Below, one piece after another: positions 13,921 through 25,750 of a DNA stretch of 64,000 bases. A program made the translations under genes and the position numbers. How positions within the stretch are numbered: the first letter of the stretch is position 1; each line of letters starts with the position of its first letter. Origin of the DNA: Malurus cyaneus samueli (lineage: Eukaryota; Chordata; Aves; Passeriformes; Maluridae); assembly GCA_009741485.1 (NCBI GenBank), contig CM019214.1, positions 9,332,543 to 9,396,542 on the forward strand, written 5' to 3'. A model generated the notes under the pieces. That model did not search any database, had not been told where the DNA came from, and saw only the letters and a program-made list of their open reading frames with translations.

Positions 13921-16900
13921 GGAAATGGAAAACATAGTGGTCACGTTCCTGCCTTCCCAGCCAGCCCTGCTCGCGGCATTGACCCCATCCACTAAGCCAA
14001 AGGGCACCTGCAGCTGGAAGAAAATAAACAGGGCAAGAGCAAGTGTTAGCACAGCAGGGACATCGCCTGCTACTGCAGCTGAGGGCCAAATCGCTGCTCA
14101 AGCCTTGGTGTCCAGCACAGAGGGAAAGGTTCAACGCCAGGCAGAGAGGGCCAGATTTAAATCTTTCAGCCTACTAAAGCCAGAGGATGCTGTGTTAGCA
14201 AAAGGACCTTGTAGCCTGCCCCTGTCTGTGTTCCCAGACCCTGTGGCACACGCTGTGGAGCACAGGCAAAGCACCAGGAAATGCTGTGGAATGTTTGGTC
14301 TCATGGCAGATGAAGGGAGACAGAGAGAGGGCCTCTGTCACGGCGAGCAGGCAAGGGATATTTTAGTGGTTATTTTCAGAGCCTTCACCCTCACAGCTCC
14401 ACAGAAGGGTTGAACACCAGTGCTGCTTGCAGGCAGTTTTCCTCTCAGCGGGTGTGAGAGTGTGTCACCTCTGCTGGCACGGAGCCACAGCTCCTGATCC
14501 CTGCTGCAGATCCCGGGCTCTCCCTGCCAGCGATTCCGTTTGCGCTGCCAACGTCGCCACTAAAGCTGCCTCGCAGTATTAATTTTTAAAGACTCCTTCC
14601 TCCTCCCGGGCATAGATTCCGAGACAGCTCCAGAAGCCCACACATCTATACCAGCGCAGCGTAGCAGCCAAATGCGTCAAACGAGGTTTTAAGGGAGAAC
14701 GGGGGAATAAAAAGCACAGCCAGGATGTTTTGGCATGCAGCGCAAGGAAAAGCGTGGCACCACATGCAACATCTGCTACCCTTTGGCCTTCCCTGCCTCT
14801 CCTGTTTCCACCTGTAAGCTCAAGATTGATTTCTTTCCTTTCTTTGCAGAGCGGTGTAGTCAGAGGGGCTGGAGCACCCCAGGCAATGAAGAAACATAAG
14901 TAATGAGAATCCTCCGAATATGTTAGTCTGCATGACATGAAGACAGCTGAGACGGTCCTCAAAGAATTGGTCAGATCCAGCAGAGCTCATTAGCTCTGGC
15001 TTGGGGCTACTTCTGCCAGACCTGGGTTAGCACGAGCTCCTGGGTGTCTGTGAGCTGTGCTCTGGGCTGCAGGCGGCCACATCAGCCCTGTGCTGGCCTT
15101 TACTGGCCCTGTGGCTCCACAGAGCCCGGCCCCTCAGCGAGGTGAGGCACTGCAGAGAGCTGCAGAGGTACCCGAGTGACTCCCCAGGAAACAGCCTGGG
15201 TGCAGCTGTGCCTGCACTGGGATGAAGCTGTTTAACCTGTCTGGGTCTGAGCTGGCTTTATGCAGTGCCTCTGTCCTCCAGACCCAGTCTGTGGGTTTGG
15301 GGACACTGTAGAGCCAACCCCAGTAGCTCTGCCTACAAAACCATCTCGGGTTTGCAGGGATTGGTAGCACAGACTCAGCACTCTGGGCACACACATAGTC
15401 GAGGTCCCTTTTGGTCTGGAAGCAGATATCTGTGTCCTCATGGCACAGGGACAGAGTCCAGCTCGGGCTGTTATACACAAGGCCAGTTCCTACTTCCTCC
15501 TTCTTAATGATAATCCACAAACCAATTAGGCTGCCTACAGTGAGGTACTGAAGTGGATACTAAAACTGGGTGGTTATGACAAGCAGGACAAGGAAACCTC
15601 CCCTTCTGACATGGCAAGGTAAAAGTGACAATTTACAGACACCGTCTCCCCACCTATGGATAACAGTAACTCCAGACAACTCTTGCAAACTAGGAACTAG
15701 TGAACTCCAGCAGTTAATTATAGTAAATATTTACATAACAGCTGGGCCCTTCAAATTTAGAAGGAATAGTCAATGCAAGGACATGCCCTTTAACCATCCC
15801 ATTTTATTACACAAATCACCAGGGAGCCTGGCACACTAAGATTTGCAAATGAAGTGTTTGATATTGGCTGAGACATTAAACTACTTACCTCGTGCTATAA
15901 AATGCATAGGTACAGTACATCATTCTTTTTGCAGAAATTTAAACCCCATTTACTTTAGTTAACTCTTCCTCAGCACTTAATATTTTGTGTGCCGCAAAGA
16001 AGCACAGAACATAACCCTGAATAGACCTGGTGCCACCACTCCAGCAGAGTCTGACTTAAAATAAAAATGTTTTCCCCTTTGCTGTTACTAAATTTGGCAT
16101 CGCTTATGTAGATTCTATTGATGTGTCTAATCTACTTAACATCCTCAGTGTTCTCCTGTTAGCTGGTTGCTTGGGAATTTGCTTTACATGAAAGATTCTG
16201 CTTCTGTGTCCCATCCCCTGCTTTCTCCACACACACACTGGGTAATTAAACCAGGTTCTGTAAGTGGGGTAATATGTTATCATCCAAAATGATTTGTTAC
16301 TCGGGAGCACTGTAGCAAATCCTGTGATAAGCAAAAGCTGTGGGCACTGGGAAAAGGTGCTGCATGGTTTCCAGCCAGAGCAAAGTTTTAAAAGGATCAT
16401 GGTCTAAGTTTGGGAGTCCAAGTCAGTCCCAGGCACCCTGGACTGACAGGATTCAGATGTGCCTTGGGTGTAATCTATACCAGGAGCAAGATGTGACACT
16501 GACAACTCTCAGGAGCTCCCAGCTGTGGTCAGTGACTGGAGTAACTCCAAAAATACCTGGAGACAAAGCCTGATGAGCTCGTCATCTTCAGGAGCTCAGT
16601 GTGGAGGAGAGAGGAAAGTAATGAAACACAGAAATCCCAGAAGATATTTTCTTTTCACCACGATAAAAAAATTACATTCCCAGATGCACAAATCAAATAT
16701 GGGAAAGGGTTGACCATGGTTGCATTAGGCATAGTTTTAGGTGCTCCATAAAAGAGTTCTTACTGAAATGTTATCCCAGTAGCATTTACTGCTCTATGAC
16801 TTCCTTTCTGGAGGATTTTTGTGTTACCTTAGGGAGGAAAATGCTGAAAGGTATCATAAGTCAAGGTGCAAAAGTGTGCAGTGTAAAATTAGCTGAGAAG

Positions 16901-19900
16901 TGAGGACGAAGCAGCCCAAGAAATGGTCAGGTTTAGCCAAGGGACAACTGCTGCAAAATCAGGAACCCAAAGGACTTAATGGATGGGGGTTTGCATGCAT
17001 CAGAAACCTTCTGCCAGGCTGGCTGATTTATGTGACTGAGAAGGCTCAGATGAACCCTCCCTCCTGAGCTTGCTCATAACATTACAGGGTAGGCTAAGAG
17101 GGTTACTCAACGTTATTACTGCTGTTGCTGTTGTTTATTTATTAATGCATCTGTATCACAGAGCGTGGCTGATCCTGGGAGTCTCGCTGTGCTACGTGCA
17201 CAGGATGCTGAGCAAGGAGCAGCCCCTGCCAAGAGCACTCCGAGTGCTCCCTTATCCCAGAAACACAGCAAGATCCCAAAGATATCCCAGAAACACAAAT
17301 CCCCCTTTTCACTGCCGTGTTAGCCACTTATTATTTCCCAGCATAAATATGTTTTATAGAGAAATAAAGTCTGCAATTCTGAAAAGGGAGAGCTTTCACA
17401 CACCCGCTTCTCATCTATAAAGGCCCATGATTTGGCATCTCAGGTTAAAGTATGAAATTATGACACCAGAATTGACTTTAGAGTTTCTGATGCTTCCTTG
17501 GATGATTGCTTCTATAACTTATAGAGACAGGGGAGCGTTTGTATTCTACTGAACACATAAATTAATATCCATACATGAAAATGATGTGTAGACAGCAGGA
17601 ATGGCAAGGATGAGTTTGCTGTAGTGTCTAACACCAAAAAGAGAGCTCAGCAGCAGCAGTTTCTGTTGCTTTTGGAGTATTGTGGTGAGAGTCTGCAATA
17701 GTAATGAACTAAAATAAAAGGGGTTTGTACTTGACTTGTTAAAGCAGCTGAGAAATTTATGGTATTTTCCATCATCATACCATTTTGGGAGGTGTCCTAC
17801 TGAAAATAAACACACTTTTCTTTCTTTTTTTTTTTTTTTGCTGGTGTATATAAACCAGATTTTCATATTTTCATGTGCTCTGTATATTTTACACCATGAG
17901 CAGGGCGGGTTGTCTTGTGGCCTAAAGAACAGATGTAAAGGTACTGGAATCTGGTCTCACAATGCATAAGAGATAAGGTTCTCTTGCTCATGCTTGCTAA
18001 AAGCTTTATTTTAGTCTGTCATGGCAGAGACAACATTATTTGATTTTGCTTCCTTCCTACATTTCTAACAGTAGCAATATTACATCTGTTGAAAAGAAAT
18101 TGGAGCAAAATAAGAAACAGAATACCCCACCCCCTGCACAACCCATGTATTTCAAAGCCTGCTAAATTCATGCCAGCAAAGTTTTAAAAGCAGAGGGGAT
18201 GAAAATCACAGCCCCACTGAAGTCAATGGAAAACTCACAGTGAGGGACAAGAAACAGAAACTGGATTTCCCCACACCCCCTGACACTCTCTTACATTAGA
18301 AACAGCAACCAGGATGTTTCTGTTGCTCTCACCTCTGACCCAAACCTTTTTAAAAATTAAAATAAAATGTTAGAGATGCAGCATCAAAGGGTTGGAGGCA
18401 CAAAGGAAACGTGGGCCTGCACGCTGGCAAAGCTGTGATGCTGACGAGCGGAGGCAGCAGGTAAGAGATTCCCATCAGGACAGCTCTGCCGGATGCCAGT
18501 GCCATCAGGAGAGGAGAGGAGAGGGGCTGTGTGACACACACCGGTGGCTGGACCAGATGGAGCCTTTGGACTGCACTGCAAACGTTCGAGTTGTCCCCAG
18601 ATCCGATGGCAAAGTCATGTGCCAGTTTGTTAGTCTGGAGAGCTCAAAGCGGTCCTGGGAGAAACCCTTATCCCACATAAATCGTCTGGAGCTGATGGAT
18701 GGCAGGAGCCTCAACTATAAAAATCTCAGCCAGAAACATGATAAATAGTTGCATCCTGTTGAAAATAGGCAGCAGAGCAGCAGGCACATGCATTGGCTGA
18801 GGAGGATTGCCAGTCAATGACTGAACTGCCAAGGCATTTTGGCGTTCAGCTTCAGAACAGGCTTTCAGGCTATTCTCGCAAGCGAGCAACCTCTGTAGTA
18901 ACCTGGTTTTCAGTACACGTCGAATTCCCTCTGGATACCTCAGGAGCTGGCAGAAGAAAGCCCAGAAGAATGTTTTGGTTGACTCTGGTTTTTGTATATA
19001 GCAGGTACCGGAGCCAGCTTCTCTTGGCCAAAATCAAGCTCTTCCCTGTGGGCATCATTTAAATGTGTTTGCTTTACCACCAAATCCTTATTTTGTATAA
19101 AGTACTCAAGGGAAAAAGTTTCCTCCCCGCCTCCTCCAGCAGCGTTTACTGTAACAGTAGCGTATTTGCATGGCGCCTGCTGCATTGGAGGCTCAGACTC
19201 CCATAGTGCAGGTAATAAACAAATATTACTGTGAGCTTTCTGGAGCAAGCCTCTCTCCCTCGGAAGAACTTCTATAAAACAGTTGCTAGATTACAGACGG
19301 AAAAGCAAACCTTTCAAAAAAAAAATTCTCTCAACACTTGAAACTACGAACTAAGTACGTCACATGTGGTTTGCTCTGCATGCAGACCTAATAAAACCCT
19401 GCAAATTTCAATTGTAGACCTCAAAACGTCCTGTCTGTGACACTTGAAACTTCCTCTCGCTATGAAATTTCCACAGTAACATCCCAAATCCTTCTCCAGT
19501 CTGTAGTCTCCAGGCTGTTCTAGATTCGGTCTCTTCAATGCTTCTTAAACATCCAAACCCATCTTCTTTTCATCTCTGCAGTGCCCTCCTCCTGCCCTGT
19601 GTGGTTTCTACCACGCTTCCATGTGCCCTCACACCACTTTTCCAGCCTTTCAGCTTGGCAAGAGAAAGCACATGCTGTGACTCAACCAAAAACATGCAGA
19701 TTTGGATGGGGAAGCTGTCAGATGCCAGAAAACATGAGTAGCATCTTCTCTTCAGCTTTTCTTTGGTGGAAGCACTAACGGGTATCTTTGTTCCTGAAGT
19801 ACTGCCACTGCTCCGGCACTCTGCCAAATTTGATTCCAGGCTGACCAGTGGAGCTCAAAAGCTCGTAGTTGGGGACTATCAGACAGTGTGTTTGTGTAAT

Positions 19901-21310
19901 TTTTTTGTCCCTTGGAAACGAGGCTGAAAACAGAAATATGAACTATGTCCCGTTAGCATGTTTACAGATATCTTTCTTGCTAATATTTCTGTTGAACTTG
20001 CCCCTGGGACTCTGAGCAGCTCAACGATAAACACTGCATAAACAGAGAGTAAGGCATGGTCTCTACTCCAATTAGAGAAGACAAAGTATGAAAATCTATA
20101 CCATTCAGCTATTAAAAATAAGGGCTCTTGTAAATAAGCAGTGAGAAAAAATGCACACAAACATGGCACATAAACACAGGGATAGTTTCAGGCAGGGGTC
20201 ATCCATATCTGGTCAGCTGAAAACAAAGATAGATGCAAACTTGTCCTATCTGAACCCCGCTTTTAAAACACAGTCTTGTGTATTCACAGTAACTCAAATG
20301 TTAAATATAAAGCCTCATCTATCTCAAGAGGCAATGCTGGTGAAAGGGGTGAGACTTAAACCGTATCTATTGTGGGGCATCAACTTTCCAACTTCAGACT
20401 TGCAGCAGAATCTTATCCTCTCTAGAGACTCACTATTCCACTGCCTTGCCATTAACCATCTGTCATATTTTCCTCAATATCCATGGGTTCAGGACACTCA
20501 TTGGCAGGGGGAACATTTGTCTTTAAAATCCACTTGGCCCAGGCTTGAATCTCTAAGGGTGCAGCTACTCCTCACACCTCTGTTTCACTTCACTTTTCCC
20601 TGGAGCAGTGACCAACACCTTGCTCAGCCTTAGCTCAGGGAGATACCACAGAATTAGCGATCATCTCAGCTCAAGTATCAGTCTGTACATCCTTGAGCTC
20701 AATGGTCAGGCCCCTTCACTTGAAGAAACACCTAGATCTGCCCAAATTAGGCAGGGTGAGGCTTTGAGAACAGGTTTTCCATCTGTTGAAAGATTGCTGT
20801 AACCAATGGATGGTGGGTGGAACTTGCCCACAAGCTCAGGAAGTAGCTAAGTGGGGAACACGGGCCTCTCAGCTTACCCAACCAGAAGCCTGAATGCCTA
20901 AGCTGATTTGGACCTTACCTTAAAAATTTTGTGCATAATATGTGAATGAAATCAGACCAGACTTGTTCTCCATCAAGGCTCTGCAGAACACTCAACCACC
21001 TTTCTTTTTCTTCGCTGCATCGGGAATGAGTTACGCAATCTAAAACTGTGCATATCAGAGTGTACAAAACAGACTGAGCCCTTCCCACCAAGGGTCCTTT
21101 TGCCATCCCAGGAATCTCTAACATGCATGACTGGCTCAATGTCAAGCTCCTAAAAGAGCACCTTGTTGGTTTTCAACATCAGCAGGGCATGGCTTGAGAA
21201 GTAGGATTCTAGGATTGGTTTGCAAAATACTGCCACGAAGGTAGTTAGAATTTAACTACACCTATTGCAATGAAAATGGGCATGTAGAGATCCCATTCAT
21301 TGTTTACTAT

Positions 21311-21340
21311 GGTTTGGGTTTGGGATTTGGGTTTGGGTTT
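21311..21340 (+). repeat. Telomere-like TTTGGG hexamer run
   Basis: The run has the form GGTTTGGGTTTGGGATTTGG followed by GTTTGGGTTT, that is four GGG tracts separated by 3, 4 and 3 bases. It is a one-base variant of the vertebrate telomere unit and meets the usual pattern for an intramolecular G-quadruplex on the plus strand. It is short and isolated. Confidence 0.8.
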
Positions 21341-21599
21341 TTTGAAAGGAAAGAGGTTTTTAGTGGGTGTAGAAGACTCAGCGGTGAAGCTTACTCACCA
21401 GGAGAGCCAGTCAAACAGACAAGCAGGACTTCCATTTGTCCCTCTCTTGCCTTTAATCCCAGCTTTCCTGCAGCTAAATGTGTGGGTAGGGATGCAGGGA
21501 GGGAAATCTACACTTATTTATTTCTAGAAATTAGGATGAAGTCATTATGGCCTGTGCAGAATGTTTGCTATTATGAAGTTGCAAAAGGAGCTGCAGAAA

Positions 21600-21850
21600 G
21601 GGCATTTAGTGGAAAATATTGTCAGCTGGCAATCTCGGGCACTCGAGCACCCTCCATAACATGCATAACGGAATCAATTTAAACCCAGTGAAAGGGACAT
21701 TGTCTGATAAAGTAATTCCTCTTTGAACACAAGATGGCAGCCTTAAATAAATGCAACCCCGCACAGCTTTTAATCTTACACATCATTAAATTCCTAATTT
21801 ACACATTATGTTTTCATGGGCCAACCCATAACTCATTAGTGTTGAACTCT
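21600..21850. promoter_or_regulatory. Candidate conserved block with a YY1-like site
   Basis: The block contains CACAAGATGGCAGCC (about 21729-21743), which fits the YY1 core CAAGATGGC. It also holds ATAAAGTAATTCC, CATTAAATTCC and a CATGCATAACGG word. It lies some 260 bp right of the TTTGGG run. Regulation is inferred. Confidence 0.3.
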
Positions 21851-22499
21851 TGAGTTGTAAAGACCAACACACTAGACAAATGTGGGCTTCTTTATCTGCT
21901 TTTCTTTGGGTGGCAGTTCTCTTTTAATTTACCACAGAAGCAGACTTCAAATCCAACATTAAGAAGGCTTTCTGATCCTGTGTGCTTTGTGCATCCTCTA
22001 CCCCAAAGAAAAACCTCTCTGATTATTGTTCTGTACCCACAGATTTTACTGATACAGTGTGGAATATGGAAACGGGGAACACCATCTTTTTTCAGCTTGT
22101 TCAAGACATTGGAGTTCCTTGAAAGATTAATCTTTTTGCAGGAGGATTTCTAACAGAAATTTGACTTTATTTGAAGCCAAAACCAAAACAGACTGCAAAT
22201 AGTATAGGGTTTGGAGCTCTTCTTCCCACCTTTCCACAAAACTTAACACATCAAATCATATTTTGATCTCCTATCTTTCCATGCTTTTGTCTGGGTGCTG
22301 TCTAAAAGAAGTCACAAACACCATGTGAGCAGGAGGGTCTCCGTACGACTCCAGTACCATGACACTAGAAATAATTCCACCAGAATGGATGGAAACAGCA
22401 AGAGAAAGGCTATAATCACTTTCTCTGCCTTGGGAACCACAGGTCAAAAGTGTCAGGCATAGAAGGAGTCTTCACAAACCTGATAGCACTGCTTTAGCA

Positions 22500-22620
22500 T
22501 TGCATGTAAGAACATAAATATTCTGGGAGCAGGTTGGGCCAAGGGCCCTTTCAAGCAGCCCCTGGTCCCAGATGCCCTGTGCAGGTATGTTCATGGTGGC
22601 CACAAGGCCACTGGTCTACA
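22500..22620. repeat. Possible ancient interspersed repeat
   Basis: The text GTAAGAACATAAATATTCTGG followed by GGTTGGGCCAAGGGCCC, a Cys/Pro-poor non-coding run and GTTCATGGTGGCC resembles a widespread sauropsid repeat. That repeat begins AAGAACATAAGAA, continues GGGTCAGACCAAAGGTCC and reaches a GTGGCC motif about 60 bp on. The identification rests on remembered consensus fragments only. No open frame is present. Confidence 0.35.
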
Positions 22621-22817
22621 AGAGCTACTGCTCTGAGAAAGCCAAGCTCTAGAAGCCCAGGGCCCTACCTGTCCTGCTGGGAGCTGGGCTGAGGCTCACA
22701 GATGGCTGGAAGGGTGGCTCATGACAAGGAGAAGGTCAGGATCATCCTTTTCCACCAGAGCTGAACCAGCTGCTAGGACAAATCAGTGCTCCACAGGGGA
22801 ATATTCTGCTGTGCTAC

Positions 22818-22820
<3 letters not shown>

Positions 22821-22865
<45 letters not shown>
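22821..22865 (+). repeat. A-tract of 45 bases
   Basis: This is an uninterrupted run of 45 adenines, the longest homopolymer in the window. No AATAAA lies in the 30 nt before it. The 7-mer GCCACAA occurs just after it (22866-22872) and again at 22599-22605, which could be a target-site duplication around a 260-bp retroposed segment. It could equally be a simple expanded tract. Confidence 0.9.
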
Positions 22866-22866
<1 letters not shown>

Positions 22867-24284
22867 CCACAAACTTAAGGAGAGAGGAGGAAGATTCACA
22901 CCTCAAGTGTAAACATTTGCAGGATCTCCTCCCTATCCTCCACTAAGGAAAACGGAAGCCATCCTCAGCACCAGCAGAAGAAATCTTGTCCCATCTATTC
23001 TCTTGCCACTCATGTCTGCAGCAACTCACAATGATTGCACTGCTGGACACCTCACAGACCCTTTGACTATTTTAGAGAATGGCAGAGCTGACCCAAGTCC
23101 TCTGCTTGGCACTCCCATGTAGCTAACTTCTTATTCATACTGGATGGACATCTTCACCTCCACCCAGCCCATTTTTCTGTTTTTTTTTATTATATAGACA
23201 TTCATTTTTTTCTAGTTTTCTTCATTCCTCCTTTCCCTTCCTTTTGATGGACAAGAATATACAATTTTTTCATGGTAAGTTAATATTCACCTAAAGAAGG
23301 AAAGTCAGTAATGAATGACTTTGCAACCAGTCAAAGTATCTTTCTACTGACACCACTTTCCAAGTAGAACCTTCCAGAGAGCTTAAGGATAGTTAGGGAC
23401 ATTGTGCAGCAGTGGGGGATGTTCTTGTGTAGCAAAATAAGGGACTTTGGCACTTTTCTGAGACTGAACTACCTGGAGAAGGAGGTGGGCTTGTGATATC
23501 AACTGAACATCAGCATCAGAGGGTTTTGCTTCAATTTCTGGCACAGATTTACCATATGATTTGAAGCCACACTGGAGTTCTCTGTGCTTTAGTTCATTCC
23601 TAGAGGAAGTGAATCTAGCTCTGTTTGGATCATTCATATGATTCCATCCCATGCTCTCCAATCACATTGAGGCTTGGACACCCAAGCTGCATTTTGTCCT
23701 TTCTCCACATCTTCCCCATTAGAGATTGCTCTAGAGGTCTAATGCACCCCCCAGCAACATCTGCACAAGGACATAATTGTAAAACAATGCATTGCACAAG
23801 CAAACCAGGAGAGGAGGGATTCCTTTTGTGCTCGAAGCACAGCAGGAGGCCCTCGAAGATTTAGGTTCCATTCTCATCTCTGCCCAATAGTCTGAACAGA
23901 TCATTCAATCTTTTCAAGCTCCCAGTTCCCCTTTATGAGAGGGGAGCAGCTCTTGATGGGAATGCCTGCGAGGATTAATGCGCGCAACACGAGAGAGGTG
24001 AGGGCTCTATTGCTAAGCTGCCTGACAGCGAGTTCTCCCCTCGGCTTGCCAAGTCTCCTACACTCCCGCCAGCGATGGGACACAGCCCGCAGAGGTGGCA
24101 ATTAGAGCGCTGCCAAGTATCACAGTGATGCGTGGCACAGGCACGGCCACCCCTCCTTGGCAGGGCGCCTCTCCAAACAGGGCAGAGCCACACAACAGCT
24201 CCGGGGCAGGGCAGTGTCCCCGCAGGCAGCCCGACCCTGCCCACGCAGCTCTGGGTGGCTGCAGGCTCGGTGCCCGGTGTCCTG

Positions 24285-24640
24285 CTGCCACCTCTGCTGC
24301 CAGAGCACGGCCGTGGGACCTGCCAGCACCCTGTCCTGCTGCCCACACCCTGCCTGGGGCACTGCCTGTGCAATGCTTGCTGCACCACCCTGCCCCGATG
24401 CCCGACACCCTGCCCACCCTGCCCCGCTGCCCCACTGCCCATCCTGCCCTGCTGCCCACCCTGCCCATCCTGCCCCATCTTGTGATGACTCCGTGCCCAT
24501 ACTGCTCCATGCTATGTGCATGATCTCTGCCACCTGCCAATCCACCGGTCTTGACATTTGCCCGTGAATGCTGCCACTGCCTCAATGCCATGACACCTGC
24601 ACCCTGCTACCATGCCTGCATGTGGCTGTTTCCCCTGGCA
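24285..24640. repeat. Degenerate C-rich CTGCCC(A/C) array
   Basis: The plus strand repeats CTGCCC-type units with variable spacing, densest at 24388-24478 (CCCTGCCC, CCCTGCCCA and related). It fades into CTGCCA words up to about 24640. The minus strand therefore has a long series of GGG tracts with short loops. The array explains the long overlapping open frames on both strands here, which I do not treat as genes. Confidence 0.75.
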
Positions 24641-25750
24641 TGCTGTTGTCTTGGGATTCAGAGTTCCAACCTTCTGTTCCCCACAGCCCCTAATTCTGCA
24701 CAGCCCCTCTCCAGCCAGCCCCCACCCACTCCTCCAGAGTCAGCACTTTCCCGGTGCCTGCCCTGCTGCTCACACCCACACACAGACAGGCACAGCCCTC
24801 TTGGCCATATGGCCCAGCAGCCAAACACGATTTTCCCCTCATCCACAGCCCCTCTGCAACCTCCCATCTGCCCTCCTTCCTTTGCACACAGGGCTCAGAC
24901 AACTCTTTTTCCGTGAGGGCCAGCCCCTGCAAGCCTCACCAGAATACAGACGAGACATACCCTTCAGCTACACGCTGCCAGAGACAGCCCCTCACACCGT
25001 GCAAAGGGTTCCCTCTGCTCCCTCCCCTTCGGCCTCCTGTGCATACCAGACTTGCTCCACACCCTGCACAGACAGACCCCTTCACTCCCAAACACAGCCA
25101 CAGACCCCTGAAGCGTGCACACACCTGTGGATCCAGAGCTGCAGAGGCACAAACCCCTCATCAGTCTCCGTACAGGCAGAGACTGAGTGGAAAGGCAGCA
25201 AGGAGGTGTGAGCAGACCCTCAGTGGAGACAGACCCTAAAGCCCAGTCAGGAGCCAGTGTGCTGCCTTTTAGGAAATGTTGTTATAATGTTTGCAGCTGC
25301 AGCCACCTCAATGAGACACCAGCACCATTACCCAGAGCATCACAAGGACTTCATCCTCTGACATTGATCATCCAGGCAGAATCTCCAGCACTGCTGTAAG
25401 GGACAAACCCTATGGCAGAACCAAATGTTCTGGATCACAGATATCCCCACCAACAAACACAATCCCTGGCTGCAGGGCTGTGCTGCATCTCTCCCAAACA
25501 CTCCCCACCTCTCTCCCTACCTGTGCATCTTACAGACAGAGCATTCTTGTACCAGCATCCCAAATATAACCCCTACACTTCCACACGAGTGGTTTCCCAA
25601 ACTCTCTGTGCAGCTCAGGCAACACAAATGCATTCACAGATCCCGTATGGATTTTCATGCTGTCCAAGTCAACAGTGCTCTATTGGCAGGACAAGTTACG
25701 TTGTGGTTGCCAAACCAAGAAATAGATCCCTTAGATCTCCATTCGAGGTA
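24640..25750. other. C/A-biased, G-poor stretch without a supported gene
   Basis: The plus strand is rich in C, CA and CAC words and poor in G for about 1.1 kb. Frames of 199 and 161 codons overlap each other on the plus strand, with no initiation context, domain or codon pattern in favour of either. They are consistent with the scarcity of G- and T-containing stop codons in biased sequence. I see no transposon signature. Confidence 0.6.

Larger units (their letters stand above)
13932..22499. other. Intergenic, no gene supported
   Basis: No coding exon is recognised. A CpG-retaining block lies at about 14480-14770 and another at about 18590-18930 (CAAACGTTCGAG, GGCGTTCAGC, CTCGCAAGCGAGC). 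The latter includes an 11-bp near-perfect palindrome, CTCGCAAGCGAG. A T15 run is at 17825-17839. The TTTGGG run at 21311 is listed separately. Nothing else is supported. Confidence 0.75.

Noticed and set aside
24612..25239. 199- and 161-codon overlapping plus-strand frames
   Set aside because: Two frames open at once over the same C/A-rich stretch is what stop-codon scarcity produces. Neither shows a protein-like pattern.
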